From NCBI GenBank assembly GCA_913030605.1, contig CAJWEZ010000007.1:1-64000 (forward strand): DNA of 64,000 nucleotides. Direction: 5' to 3'. A program made the position numbers and the translations under genes. Below, piece after piece: positions 1-8,765 of this stretch. The DNA is from an uncultured Spirochaeta sp. GTDB lineage: Bacteria; Spirochaetota; Spirochaetia; DSM-27196; Alkalispirochaetaceae. The notes beneath the pieces were generated by a model, which searched no databases, was not told where the DNA came from, and worked only from the letters and a program-made list of their open reading frames with translations. Each line of letters opens with the position of its first letter. Position 1 is the stretch's first letter.

Positions 1-14
1 CTCGGTTTCGCGCC

Positions 15-1067
15 TCACACCGACTGTTCGGGATTCGGCAATGGAACTGCTGCTCTCGAAACCGGGGACGACCCGCGAGTTGTTGGCTGCGGTCGATTCC
101 GGCCGGTCGCGAAATCCTCCTGCAGCTCCTTGAGGTCCTCGTCGTCCGGGAATAGTTTGAGTCGGCCCGGTACCGGCTCGTGGATCAAGCGCGTGGCGCA
201 TTGCATCACACCGAGGGAGTACGGGCTCTGGGGATACTGCAGGAGCGTCGGGCTTCGTTCCAGGGGGCTGCGCGACGCCAGTTCGTCGTGGGGAAGGTAG
301 GCGATGAACTCTACGTCATGTTCGAGATTGTTCCTCACAACCTGCCGCAGGCGCGACCCGAGCCGGATATCCTGGGCGGTTCGACCGGCGTTCATGATCA
401 CCCTCGGGCGAAATCCGTCGAGAATCCGCTCCGCCGCCTGTCCGCTTTCCGGATTGATTCCGTGAAGTGTCTCGACGATGTGTCGAAGGGTCAGGTTTTC
501 GCCCTCCACCTTCTGCTGTACGAAATCGACAACCGCCTGCCGTTCGTCGCTGCGACCCGGGAAGCTGCGCTGCAGCAGCCGCAGCATGCTGGATTTCAGG
601 AACGAATAGGCGTTGAGAATTGCGGTCGTGTCGGGGGTGGTCACGACGAGCCCCGACTGTGAGGTGAGGAAAAAATCCAGCGTGTTGAACGTGGTCCCCG
701 AACCAAGGTCGAGAATCACGAAATCCGCCGTGAGTTCGTCGATCTGCTTCAGCAGCGCGAGCTTGCGCCAGTAGGGCAGGTTTGCGGTTCCGCTGAACAG
801 ACTGTCGCCGGGAATGAAGTACAACCGCTCCTGCGCGGTCGTGACAACCAGCTGCTCCAGCGTGTCCGCCTTGCGGTAAATGAAATGGCCGACCCCCGGA
901 AACCGGTTCCGGATTCCCAGTACGGTGTGAAGGTTGCTCCCTCCGAGGTCCAGGTCGATGAGGATCACGGTTTTCTGCTGTCTGGCCAGGGCGATACCGA
1001 GATTTGCGGCCAGGAGCGTTTTCCCGACACCGCCTTTGCCGCTGGCGATCGGTATGAGGTACTGCAT
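15..1067 (-). CDS. MinD/ParA-family P-loop ATPase
   Basis: 350-aa deviant-Walker ATPase of the MinD/FlhG/ParA superfamily, which use ATP-dependent dimerisation to position cell structures or partner proteins. The deviant Walker A, SGKGGVGKT, is at residues 9-17, the switch I segment DLDLGGSN at about 39-46 and the Walker B segment FVILDLGSGTT at about 116-126. About 25 residues at the C-terminus are Pro/Ser/Arg-rich and probably disordered. I chose the ATG at 1067 because the protein then opens directly with the beta-strand leading into Walker A, and a GGGAG ribosome site lies about 7 nt upstream; an in-frame upstream extension looks non-coding. It is divergent from apt. The cellular target cannot be told: no flhF or parB is adjacent. 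FlhG-like and generic MinD-like are both possible. Confidence 0.85.
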   Translation of the reverse strand: MQYLIPIASGKGGVGKTLLAANLGIALARQQKTVILIDLDLGGSNLHTVLGIRNRFPGVGHFIYRKADTLEQLVVTTAQERLYFIPGDSLFSGTANLPYWRKLALLKQIDELTADFVILDLGSGTTFNTLDFFLTSQSGLVVTTPDTTAILNAYSFLKSSMLRLLQRSFPGRSDERQAVVDFVQQKVEGENLTLRHIVETLHGINPESGQAAERILDGFRPRVIMNAGRTAQDIRLGSRLRQVVRNNLEHDVEFIAYLPHDELASRSPLERSPTLLQYPQSPYSLGVMQCATRLIHEPVPGRLKLFPDDEDLKELQEDFATGRNRPQPTTRGSSPVSRAAVPLPNPEQSV

Positions 1068-1079
1068 CTGTGTGCTCCC

Positions 1080-1108
1080 ATGATAGGCGCAGCGTCGCGA
1101 TTCTTCAA
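1080..1108 (-). promoter_or_regulatory. sigma-70-type promoter of the MinD-like gene
   Basis: On the minus strand TTGAAG (1108-1103) is followed after exactly 17 bp by TATCAT (1085-1080), about 12 bp upstream of the start codon at 1067. Predicted from the match to consensus only. Confidence 0.5.
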
Positions 1109-1138
1109 ATGACCGCCGCCGCGGGCCCCTCGTGCCGC

Positions 1139-1167
1139 TTGACGGGCGGCCGTCGCCACCGAATACT
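1139..1167 (+). promoter_or_regulatory. sigma-70-type promoter of apt, possibly leaderless
   Basis: TTGACG (1139-1144), 17-bp spacer, AATACT (1162-1167). A start point 7 nt downstream of the -10 box would be the A of the apt ATG at 1174, and no Shine-Dalgarno sequence precedes that ATG. Confidence 0.45.
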
Positions 1168-1173
1168 GACGGC

Positions 1174-1707
1174 ATGCATACCGATCCGGTCGTCGACGCG
1201 GCCATTCGCAAGATCCCCGATTTTCCGAAGCCGGGTATCCTGTTCTACGATCTGACCAGTCTTCTCGCGACTCCGCCGGCGTTCGCCCACACCGTCGACC
1301 GTATGGTGGAGATGTACGCCGATGCCGGCATCAACGCGGTTGCCGCAATCGAGGCGCGCGGTTTTCTGCTGGCGGCGCCGTTTGCGTACCGTACCGGGCT
1401 TCCACTGGTGCTGCTGCGCAAAGCGGGAAAGCTGCCGGGCAGGACCCTGGGGCGCGAGTTTGATCTGGAGTACGGGACCGATCGGATCGAGGTGCACGCC
1501 GAGGACGTCCCCACCGGCGGCAGGGTGCTCGTGGTGGATGATCTCATCGCGACCGGTGGCACGGTGGAAGCGGCCTGTGAGCTCCTGGAGGAGGCGGGCG
1601 CGACGGTGGCGGGGGTATTCGCCGTGGTGGCACTTCCGTTTCTCGACTACGCATCGCGACTCCAGGGGCGCGATGTGCGCTACCTTCACGCGTACGACTC
1701 GGAGTAG
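1174..1707 (+). CDS. apt: adenine phosphoribosyltransferase
   Basis: 177-aa cytosolic purine-salvage enzyme converting adenine and PRPP to AMP and pyrophosphate. The type I PRTase PRPP-binding motif, LVVDDLIATGGT, is at residues 119-130. The N-terminal segment IRKIPDFPKPGILFYDLT and the loop IEARGF are typical of bacterial Apt, and the length is normal. The ATG at 1174 gives the usual N-terminus; an ATG 42 nt upstream would add a low-complexity stretch overlapping the predicted promoter. The gene is a single cistron divergent from the MinD-like gene. No ribosome-binding site is visible, in keeping with a possible leaderless transcript. Family assignment is secure. Confidence 0.95.
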   Translation: MHTDPVVDAAIRKIPDFPKPGILFYDLTSLLATPPAFAHTVDRMVEMYADAGINAVAAIEARGFLLAAPFAYRTGLPLVLLRKAGKLPGRTLGREFDLEYGTDRIEVHAEDVPTGGRVLVVDDLIATGGTVEAACELLEEAGATVAGVFAVVALPFLDYASRLQGRDVRYLHAYDSE

Positions 1708-1820
1708 GTGGCGGGAACGCGCAGCTCCAGACGCGCCCCTGTCCCCTCCGGCGCCGCCGTTGCGGCGACCGCAAACCCACCGCCGTACACCATGGCGAGG
1801 TGTGTCGGTGCGTGCCGGAG
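1686..1820 (-). pseudogene. possible remnant of a sensor-kinase ATPase C-terminus
   Basis: On the minus strand a short open stretch reads LRHAPTHLAMVYGGGF, then AVAATAAPEGTGARLELRVP and a stop. This resembles the last helix and beta-hairpin of HATPase_c domains (pattern: R-x-x-L-x-x-x-Y-G then PGEGT-x-x-x-x-x-x-P), especially LytS-like kinases. No upstream kinase sequence or N, G1 and F boxes are present in any frame, so if real it is a decayed 3' fragment. It overlaps the last 22 bases of apt. It could be a chance match. Confidence 0.3.
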
Positions 1821-1898
1821 TCGCCGGGTGGACCGACCGCGGTGAACTCCGTCCACGCCGGCGCGTCGGCACTGCAACGGCGGATGGCGCGGAACCTA

Positions 1899-1928
1899 TT
1901 GACATGTTCGCGCTCCCGGGGCTACTAT
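1899..1928 (+). promoter_or_regulatory. promoter of the tRNA-Gln/tRNA-Glu unit
   Basis: Perfect -35 TTGACA (1899-1904), 18-bp spacer and TACTAT (1923-1928), 18 bp upstream of the first tRNA. Confidence 0.6.
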
Positions 1929-1946
1929 CCGCCGCGTCAGAGATAT

Positions 1947-2018
1947 TTCCCGGTGGTGTAATTGGTAGCACATCAGATTCTGGCTCTGACAGTGGGGGTT
2001 CAAGTCCTCCCCGGGAAG
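1947..2018 (+). tRNA. tRNA-Gln(CUG)
   Basis: Full cloverleaf. The acceptor stem TTCCCGG/CCGGGAA pairs without mismatch, the D-stem is GTGT/GCAC, the anticodon stem TCAGA/TCTGA encloses loop TTCTGGC with anticodon CTG (reads CAG), the T-loop is TTCAAGT and the discriminator is G. CCA is not encoded. Confidence 0.95.
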
Positions 2019-2026
2019 TCACCAGT

Positions 2027-2098
2027 GCCCCCTTCGTCTAGCGGCTAGGACGTGGGATTCTCATTCCCAAAACAGGGGTTCGATTCCCCTAGGGGGTA
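2027..2098 (+). tRNA. tRNA-Glu(CUC)
   Basis: Cloverleaf with acceptor GCCCCCT/AGGGGGT (first pair G-U), anticodon stem TGGGA/TCCCA enclosing TTCTCAT (anticodon CTC, reads GAG) and T-arm AGGGG-TTCGATT-CCCCT. It starts 8 nt after tRNA-Gln and is probably co-transcribed with it. CCA is not encoded. Confidence 0.95.
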
Positions 2099-2102
2099 GC
2101 CG

Positions 2103-2135
2103 AGCCGGTTCGCACAATGCGGGCCGGCTTTTTTT
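2103..2135 (+). terminator. rho-independent terminator of the tRNA unit
   Basis: A 12-bp stem (2103-2114 with 2118-2129, two G-U pairs, loop CAA) is followed by seven T residues, 5 nt after tRNA-Glu. Confidence 0.9.
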
Positions 2136-2162
2136 GTGCCCCGCCGTTTTTGTGCCCCGCCG
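2131..2162. repeat. 16-bp perfect tandem duplication
   Basis: TTTTTGTGCCCCGCCG occurs twice head to tail (2131-2146 and 2147-2162). The first copy contributes the T-tract of the tRNA terminator. The rest of 2163-2246 shows no recognisable element. Confidence 0.9.
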
Positions 2163-2246
2163 TCTCGAGCGGGCGGACAGCCGTGGCACGGGACGCTGTA
2201 TCGTGCAGGAATCGGTGCCACCGGCGTGGGACGGCGGAGCGCCGTC

Positions 2247-3647
2247 TCAGGCGGGCTGGATGTGGATGGTTGCCACGGCCCCCGCGTCGGCGGCGTTACT
2301 CAGCGTCATCGTGCCGTCGTGCTGGCGCACCAGCGACTGGACGATGGACAGACCGAATCCGAACGCCTCGCCGGCGAGAACCGGCGGGGGAAATCCCGGG
2401 CCCGTGTCTGACACCTCGATCCTGAGGGCCTCCTCATCGGAGAGGTGACGGATCGAAACGTTCAGAGGCTCTTCGTCGGCGCCGTCGGCCCCGTATTTGG
2501 CTGAGTTGGTGATCAGTTCGTTGAGGATGATCCCCACCTTGATGGCGAACTTGGCGCTCACGGATATCGGTTCCACGTCCGTATGCAGCGTCATCTGCGG
2601 CGGCAGCGCGCCGGCGACGGTATCCCGGACGATCTGGTCCACGATGGCGCGCAGGTCGACCGGTTCCTGCTGATTGGAACGGGAGAGGGTTTCGTAGATC
2701 CGCGTGATGAGCCTGATGCGGTCGCTGGCCTCGGTCAGGGCGGCTCGGGCCTCGGCGTCGGATGTCTCCTGCGCCTGCAGCGAGAGCAGCGCCCCGACGA
2801 ATCCGAGGTCGTTCTTCACGCGGTGGTACGCCTCCATCAGAAGGACCTCGCGCTCATTGAGCAGGTCGCGGATCTGCTGTTCCGCCTCCTTCTGGCGGGT
2901 GATGTCACGCCCGGTGGACTGAAACCCGGCGTAGCGTCCATGCTCGTCGAAAACCGGGGAGCTGTTCCACTCGTAGACCCGAAGACCATCGACGGTGTGG
3001 ACGCGGTTGACGAGACCGGTGATCGGTGTCTGGTTCTGTCGCATCGTTTCCGCCGCCGCCCGCGTGGCGTCCAGATCCTCGGGTTCGACATAGTCGAGGT
3101 AGTTCAGTTGGCTGATGTCGCCGTCGGGGATTCCCCAGGCGGTCCGGGCGCGGTCGTTGAGGAACACCCATCGGCCCTCGACATCGTGGCGCACGATGAT
3201 GTCTCCGGTGAGGTTGGCGATGGACAGGTACAGGTCCCGCGATCGGCGGAGTGCGCGCTGTTCGCGGTGAAGCTCCATGGCCAGGCGCATTACCTCCCGG
3301 AGCACGGTGTAGCCGGACCGTTTGAGGACGTATCCGTGGCGCGTAACGGTTCGAATCGCAGCGAGCGTCGCCTGGTCGTCCCGGGCGGTTCGGAATACGA
3401 TCGGTAGATCGTGGTGCGTGTCGATACGGCGGGCGCACTCAATGCCCGTATCCCCGTCCGCCAGTTCCACGTCCATGACCACGATGTCGCACGACTCCCG
3501 CTCGAGGAAGGCGAGGGCGTCGGCGCTGGTGGTGACCGTCTCCACGTGGTACCCGTCCGCCGCAAGCGCCTGTCGGACTTCTCCTGTCGGGGAGGCGTCG
3601 CGTTCAACGAGAAGCACGTGAACCGGAACGGTGGATCCATTTCTCAT
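2247..3647 (-). CDS. receiver-PAS-HisKA_2 sensor histidine kinase
   Basis: 466-aa soluble signalling protein. An N-terminal response-regulator receiver (about 8-125) has the phospho-acceptor D59 in [10 protein letters not shown] and K109. A PAS domain (about 138-250) ends in [17 protein letters not shown] HisKA_2-type phosphoacceptor helix carries H275 in [12 protein letters not shown]. The HATPase_c domain (about 365-464) has N-box [10 protein letters not shown] and G-boxes DTGPGFP and GFGLSI. There are no transmembrane segments, so it senses a cytoplasmic cue or is driven by phosphorylation of its receiver. No response regulator is adjacent, so the output partner is unknown. It is transcribed divergently from the methylmalonyl-CoA mutase operon, a position that makes control of that operon conceivable but unproven. 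Confidence 0.88.
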   Translation of the reverse strand: MRNGSTVPVHVLLVERDASPTGEVRQALAADGYHVETVTTSADALAFLERESCDIVVMDVELADGDTGIECARRIDTHHDLPIVFRTARDDQATLAAIRTVTRHGYVLKRSGYTVLREVMRLAMELHREQRALRRSRDLYLSIANLTGDIIVRHDVEGRWVFLNDRARTAWGIPDGDISQLNYLDYVEPEDLDATRAAAETMRQNQTPITGLVNRVHTVDGLRVYEWNSSPVFDEHGRYAGFQSTGRDITRQKEAEQQIRDLLNEREVLLMEAYHRVKNDLGFVGALLSLQAQETSDAEARAALTEASDRIRLITRIYETLSRSNQQEPVDLRAIVDQIVRDTVAGALPPQMTLHTDVEPISVSAKFAIKVGIILNELITNSAKYGADGADEEPLNVSIRHLSDEEALRIEVSDTGPGFPPPVLAGEAFGFGLSIVQSLVRQHDGTMTLSNAADAGAVATIHIQPA

Positions 3648-3689
3648 CGATTCGTCCGATCTCTCCGTTTCCCCGGGATTATAGCACGC

Positions 3690-3718
3690 TTTACAGATGC
3701 CTGAAGCGGCGTTACAAC
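3690..3718 (+). promoter_or_regulatory. predicted promoter of the methylmalonyl-CoA mutase operon
   Basis: TTTACA (3690-3695), 17-bp spacer, TACAAC (3713-3718). The predicted start is at about 3725, which is the A of the mcmA1 ATG. No Shine-Dalgarno sequence precedes the ATG. Confidence 0.4.
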
Positions 3719-3724
3719 TGGTAT

Positions 3725-5392
<1,668 letters not shown>

Positions 5393-5393
5393 G

Positions 5394-5801
5394 ATGGAGA
5401 ACACGGTACGGATCCTGATCGCGAAACCCGGGCTCGACGGTCACGACCGCGGTGCCAAGTACATCGCCCGCGCGCTCCGCGACGCCGGCTACGAGGTGAT
5501 CTACTCCGGGATCAGACAGACGCCGGAGGCGATCGTGGAGATGGCGATCCAGGAGGACGTGCAGTTCGTTGGGTTAAGTCTCCTTTCTGGTGCCCACATG
5601 GCGCTGTTCCCGCGGGTCGTGGACCTGCTGCGGGAACACGATGCCGGTGACATCGTGGTGTTCGGCGGGGGAATCATTCCCGGTCCCGATGTCTATGAGC
5701 TGCAGGAAGCTGGTGTCCGGGCGGTGTTTCCTCCGGGAACACCGATCAAAAAGGTGATCGATTTCATCGAGGCCACGCGACAGGAGCTTCCGGCACTGTG
5801 A
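5394..5801 (+). CDS. mcmA2: methylmalonyl-CoA mutase, cobalamin-binding subunit
   Basis: 135-aa Rossmann-like B12-binding subunit that completes the mutase encoded just upstream. The DxHxxG motif with the lower-axial cobalt ligand is DGHDRG (residues 15-20, ligand H17). The later [10 protein letters not shown] and [13 protein letters not shown] segments match the SxL and GG motifs that hold the nucleotide tail. The length is typical of a stand-alone B12 domain. The ATG at 5394 lies 1 nt after the stop of the large subunit; upstream in-frame ATGs fall inside that gene. The last codons overlap the meaB start by 4 nt, which implies translational coupling. Confidence 0.93.
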   Translation: MENTVRILIAKPGLDGHDRGAKYIARALRDAGYEVIYSGIRQTPEAIVEMAIQEDVQFVGLSLLSGAHMALFPRVVDLLREHDAGDIVVFGGGIIPGPDVYELQEAGVRAVFPPGTPIKKVIDFIEATRQELPAL

Positions 5802-6757
5802 CCGGTGGTGAGGACGGGGCGCTCGGGGAGATCGTTGACGGTGTCCGACGGAGACGCCCCCGGGCGATCGGGCGCGCGATCTCGATCGTGGAGGCCGGGG
5901 GGCCGCGACGCGACACCCTGATGGACCTGATCGACGGAACGCCGCCGCCGGTGGTGGGACTCACCGGTCCGCCGGGGGCCGGGAAGAGCACGCTGATTGC
6001 GGCGCTGGTCTCGGCGGCTCGCGAGGCCGGCAAACGGGTCGCGGTTCTGGCGGTCGATCCGAGTTCTCCGTTCTCCGGTGGCGCGCTTCTCGGCGACCGG
6101 TTGCGCATGACACGTCACAGCGGCGACACGGAGGTGTTCATCCGCTCGATGGCCACCCGCGGTCATGGCGGCGGGCTGTCCGCCGCAGCTCTTGAGGCAA
6201 CCGCGATTCTCGGTGCCGCCGGGTTCGACACGGTGTTCGTTGAGTCGGTGGGCGTCGGGCAGTCGGAGGTTGGCATCATGTCCATCGCCGATCTGGTGCT
6301 TGTGGTGCTGAACCCGGGAACCGGTGACGAAATCCAGACGCTCAAAGCGGGCGTCATGGAGATTGGCGACGTGTACATAATCAACAAGGCGGATCTGGCG
6401 GGTGCCGACGATCTGGAACGTGCGCTCCGCCACGCCCAGCTTGTGATCCCCGGCACCGAGCATCGCGCGGAGATTTGTCGCACCGTCGCCGCCGACGGTA
6501 CCGGCGTGCCGGAACTCTACGCGGCGACCGGCGACCTGCTTGCGCGCCTCGACGAGGACGGGGCCCTTGATCGGCGGCGACGGGTGCGGGTCACCGCGGC
6601 GTGGGAACAGCTCGCCGGTGATCTGTTGCGACAGTGGCTTCGGGAACGGGGTGGTGTTCCGCCGGCGGGGCGCGTCCGATTTGGAGAACTCCGCGATCGT
6701 CTGTGGGCGCTCATGGACGAGGTGCTCGGAGATACCGGCACGGGAGGTGAGACATGA
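5798..6757 (+). CDS. meaB: MeaB/ArgK-type G-protein chaperone of methylmalonyl-CoA mutase
   Basis: 319-aa SIMIBI-class GTPase that protects the mutase and gates delivery of adenosylcobalamin. The P-loop GPPGAGKST is at residues 57-65, followed by the family-specific [19 protein letters not shown] and by ESVGVGQSE (switch region) and the base-recognition motif NKAD. The GTG start at 5798 overlaps the mutase stop (GTGA), and the gene ends with an ATGA overlap into the epimerase. Older annotations call this family a LAO/AO transport ATPase; the operon context rules that out here. Confidence 0.93.
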   Translation: MTGGEDGALGEIVDGVRRRRPRAIGRAISIVEAGGPRRDTLMDLIDGTPPPVVGLTGPPGAGKSTLIAALVSAAREAGKRVAVLAVDPSSPFSGGALLGDRLRMTRHSGDTEVFIRSMATRGHGGGLSAAALEATAILGAAGFDTVFVESVGVGQSEVGIMSIADLVLVVLNPGTGDEIQTLKAGVMEIGDVYIINKADLAGADDLERALRHAQLVIPGTEHRAEICRTVAADGTGVPELYAATGDLLARLDEDGALDRRRRVRVTAAWEQLAGDLLRQWLRERGGVPPAGRVRFGELRDRLWALMDEVLGDTGTGGET

Positions 6758-7170
6758 TTCAGGGCATTGACCATATCGGGATTGCGGTGCGCTCTCTGGT
6801 GGACCGTATTCCGTTCTACCGGGACGTTCTGGGCCTCGGCGAGCCGGAGATCGAGGAGGTCGAGGACCAGGCTGTTCGTACTGCGGTGTTCCACACGGAT
6901 GCCGGACGTATTGAGCTCCTGGAACCGCTTCACGAGGGCAGTCCGATCGCGACCTTTCTTGAGCGTCGTGGAGAGGGAATTCATCATGTTGCGCTGGCGA
7001 CGGATGACATAACCGGTGGCATCGGCGCGGTCCGCGACGCGGGCATGCGCATGATCGACGCCGAACCGCGCGCCGGCGCAGGTGGCGCGGATATCGCCTT
7101 CGTCCATCCGAAGTCGACCGGATCGGTGCTTGTGGAACTGTGCCAGCGACGCCGGGGAGGTGGAGCATGA
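6754..7170 (+). CDS. mce: methylmalonyl-CoA epimerase
   Basis: 138-aa vicinal-oxygen-chelate (glyoxalase-fold) enzyme interconverting (R)- and (S)-methylmalonyl-CoA, linking the mutase to carboxylation or decarboxylation of propionyl-CoA. Two betaalphabetabetabeta units carry the metal ligands: GIDHIGIAV near the N-terminus, GRIELLEP, GIHHVAL at about 73-79 and SVLVELCQ near the C-terminus. The ATG overlaps the meaB stop (ATGA). No propionyl-CoA carboxylase or methylmalonyl-CoA decarboxylase lies in the window, so the direction of the pathway cannot be decided here. Confidence 0.92.
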   Translation: MIQGIDHIGIAVRSLVDRIPFYRDVLGLGEPEIEEVEDQAVRTAVFHTDAGRIELLEPLHEGSPIATFLERRGEGIHHVALATDDITGGIGAVRDAGMRMIDAEPRAGAGGADIAFVHPKSTGSVLVELCQRRRGGGA

Positions 7171-7727
7171 GTGCTGACGCACGGCGGGAATACCGCGGTC
7201 TGGTGGTGGAATGCGTCACCGGCGACATTACCCGGCAGGGGGACCTGGACGCGGTGACCAACGCCGCCAACGCGCAGCTGGCTCCGGGGGGCGGTGTGGC
7301 CGGCGCGATACACCGTGCCGCCGGTCCGGCGCTGTACGAGGCGTGCAAACCGCTGGCACCGATCGGCGCCGGAGATGCGGTCATCACCGCCGCCGGGAAT
7401 CTGCCCAACCGCTACGTGGTGCATACGCTGGGGCCGGTGTACGGGAGCGACCGCCCCGAGGCGGAGTTGCTCGCGGCGTGCTACCGGAACAGTCTGGCGC
7501 GAGCGGAGGAGACGGGGGTGGTCTCGATCGGCTTCCCGGCGGTGTCCACCGGGATTTTTGGATATCCGGTGCGGGAGGCCGCTGGCGTTGCCATGCGCGC
7601 GGTCCGGGATGCTGCCGACGCCGGCCTGTCCTCGGTGCGGCTGGTGCGGTTCGTGCTCTTCAGTTCGTCCGACACGCAGATTCACGTGGCGGCTTTGCGC
7701 GACACGTTCGCGCAATCGGAGCCGTAG
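7167..7727 (+). CDS. macro-domain protein (ADP-ribose/O-acetyl-ADP-ribose hydrolase-like)
   Basis: 186-aa single macro domain of the YmdB/MacroD type, which bind ADP-ribose and remove ADP-ribosyl or acetyl groups. The segments VTNAANAQLAPGGGVAGAIH (substrate loop with the Asn-Ala-Ala-Asn motif) and FPAVSTGIFGYP (diphosphate loop) are diagnostic. The ATG at 7167 overlaps the epimerase stop (ATGA), so the gene is the last cistron of the mutase operon. It is convergent with the plsC-like gene. Why a macro domain is coupled to methylmalonyl-CoA metabolism is not apparent; the link may only be co-transcription. Confidence 0.9.
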   Translation: MSADARREYRGLVVECVTGDITRQGDLDAVTNAANAQLAPGGGVAGAIHRAAGPALYEACKPLAPIGAGDAVITAAGNLPNRYVVHTLGPVYGSDRPEAELLAACYRNSLARAEETGVVSIGFPAVSTGIFGYPVREAAGVAMRAVRDAADAGLSSVRLVRFVLFSSSDTQIHVAALRDTFAQSEP

Positions 7728-7736
7728 CCGGAGCGA

Positions 7737-8630
7737 CTATCGCCGGGCGGCGATCTCCCGACCCCGCGTATCCCCCCACATGATGTCCCGGGTGACCCGT
7801 GAGAGCACGTCGATGCGGCGAAGCGCGTCGGCGGCGAGCTGGGGCATGGGGCGGTACAGCTCTGTGACCCGTGCGTGAAGCTCCTCGGACAGGACGTGCC
7901 GACTCGTGGCGGAGACCACGACATCGCCGTAGCGAATCTCGCAGGTGATCCGCGGGACGTGGAACGCCCTCCAGATGTGGACCAGAAGCGGCGGCCATTC
8001 CTCCCAGCCCACGACGACGCTCGCCGGCGGCCAATCGGGCGGGGTGACGTAACGGATACTCGCGGGAGCAACCGGAACGCCGAGGTCGATCGCCACCTGC
8101 AGGAACGCCGCGCGAAACGGGCGTACCGTCTCCCCGCGGCTGGTACGGCCCTCGGGAAACACCATCAGGGATTCGTGACGCGCAAGAATGCGTGTCATGA
8201 GGCGTCGCGCTGGGCCCACACCCCGAAAACTCATCCGATTTACAAACTCGACCCCCACCGATCGCAACATCGCGCTGAACCCGATGATCGACCCGTACAG
8301 GTGATTTGCCACAAACCGGCACCCGAGCTGGCTGAGAAACGTGAAGGAGTCGGCCCAGCTCAGGTGATTGGCGACCACCATGGTACCGGGCGGCGGCGGT
8401 GTGCCGTTGTAGCGCAGGCGGAAGTTGGACGCCAGAAGCACCATCCGCGCGAGTCTCCGGCTCAGGTCCGGACGGATTGCACGGTACCGGTTCGACGGAT
8501 ACCACGCCCGCGCTGCCAGTGCGACGATCGCGGCGGCGAAGAACACCATCGCGAAGTACAGCAGGCGGAACAGCCCTCGCACGGGGCCCACAACGGCGTG
8601 CGAAAATTTCCTCGACAGATAGAACGCCAC
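7737..8630 (-). CDS. plsC: 1-acyl-sn-glycerol-3-phosphate acyltransferase-like protein
   Basis: 297-aa PlsC-family O-acyltransferase that would add the second fatty acid to lysophosphatidic acid at the inner face of the membrane. The catalytic NHLSWAD motif (N-H-x4-D) is at residues 88-94 and the glycerophosphate-binding FPEGRTS at 158-164. One hydrophobic segment (about 22-40) anchors the N-terminus. About 80 residues beyond the core lack close resemblance to standard PlsC. It stands alone between convergent and divergent neighbours. A lyso-ornithine-lipid or other acyltransferase of the same family is possible. Confidence 0.85.
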   Translation of the reverse strand: MAFYLSRKFSHAVVGPVRGLFRLLYFAMVFFAAAIVALAARAWYPSNRYRAIRPDLSRRLARMVLLASNFRLRYNGTPPPPGTMVVANHLSWADSFTFLSQLGCRFVANHLYGSIIGFSAMLRSVGVEFVNRMSFRGVGPARRLMTRILARHESLMVFPEGRTSRGETVRPFRAAFLQVAIDLGVPVAPASIRYVTPPDWPPASVVVGWEEWPPLLVHIWRAFHVPRITCEIRYGDVVVSATSRHVLSEELHARVTELYRPMPQLAADALRRIDVLSRVTRDIMWGDTRGREIAARR

Positions 8631-8667
8631 CGCCTGAGTATAGCGCCCTTCCCGGGATCTGTCACAG

Positions 8668-8727
8668 TTGTCGGTTGAGAACCGAAAAAATATTCACCGA
8701 ACTGTATATCGCGACTTGTACATCGCG
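8668..8727 (+). promoter_or_regulatory. carAB promoter and leader with a direct repeat
   Basis: TTGTCG (8668-8673), 17-bp spacer and TATTCA (8691-8696) form a plausible promoter. Just downstream of the expected start lie two near-identical 11-mers, TGTATATCGCG (8703-8713) and TGTACATCGCG (8717-8727), spaced like a tandem repressor site. No PyrR- or ARG-box consensus is recognisable. Confidence 0.35.
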
Positions 8728-8765
8728 GCGTTCATCGGCACAATGCGCCGCAAGAGGAGGGCAAC

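Noticed and set aside
1947-2098. Integration (attachment) site at the tRNA-Glu 3' end
   Set aside because: No second copy of the tRNA 3' end and no integrase lie nearby; the 16-bp tandem repeat is outside the tRNA.
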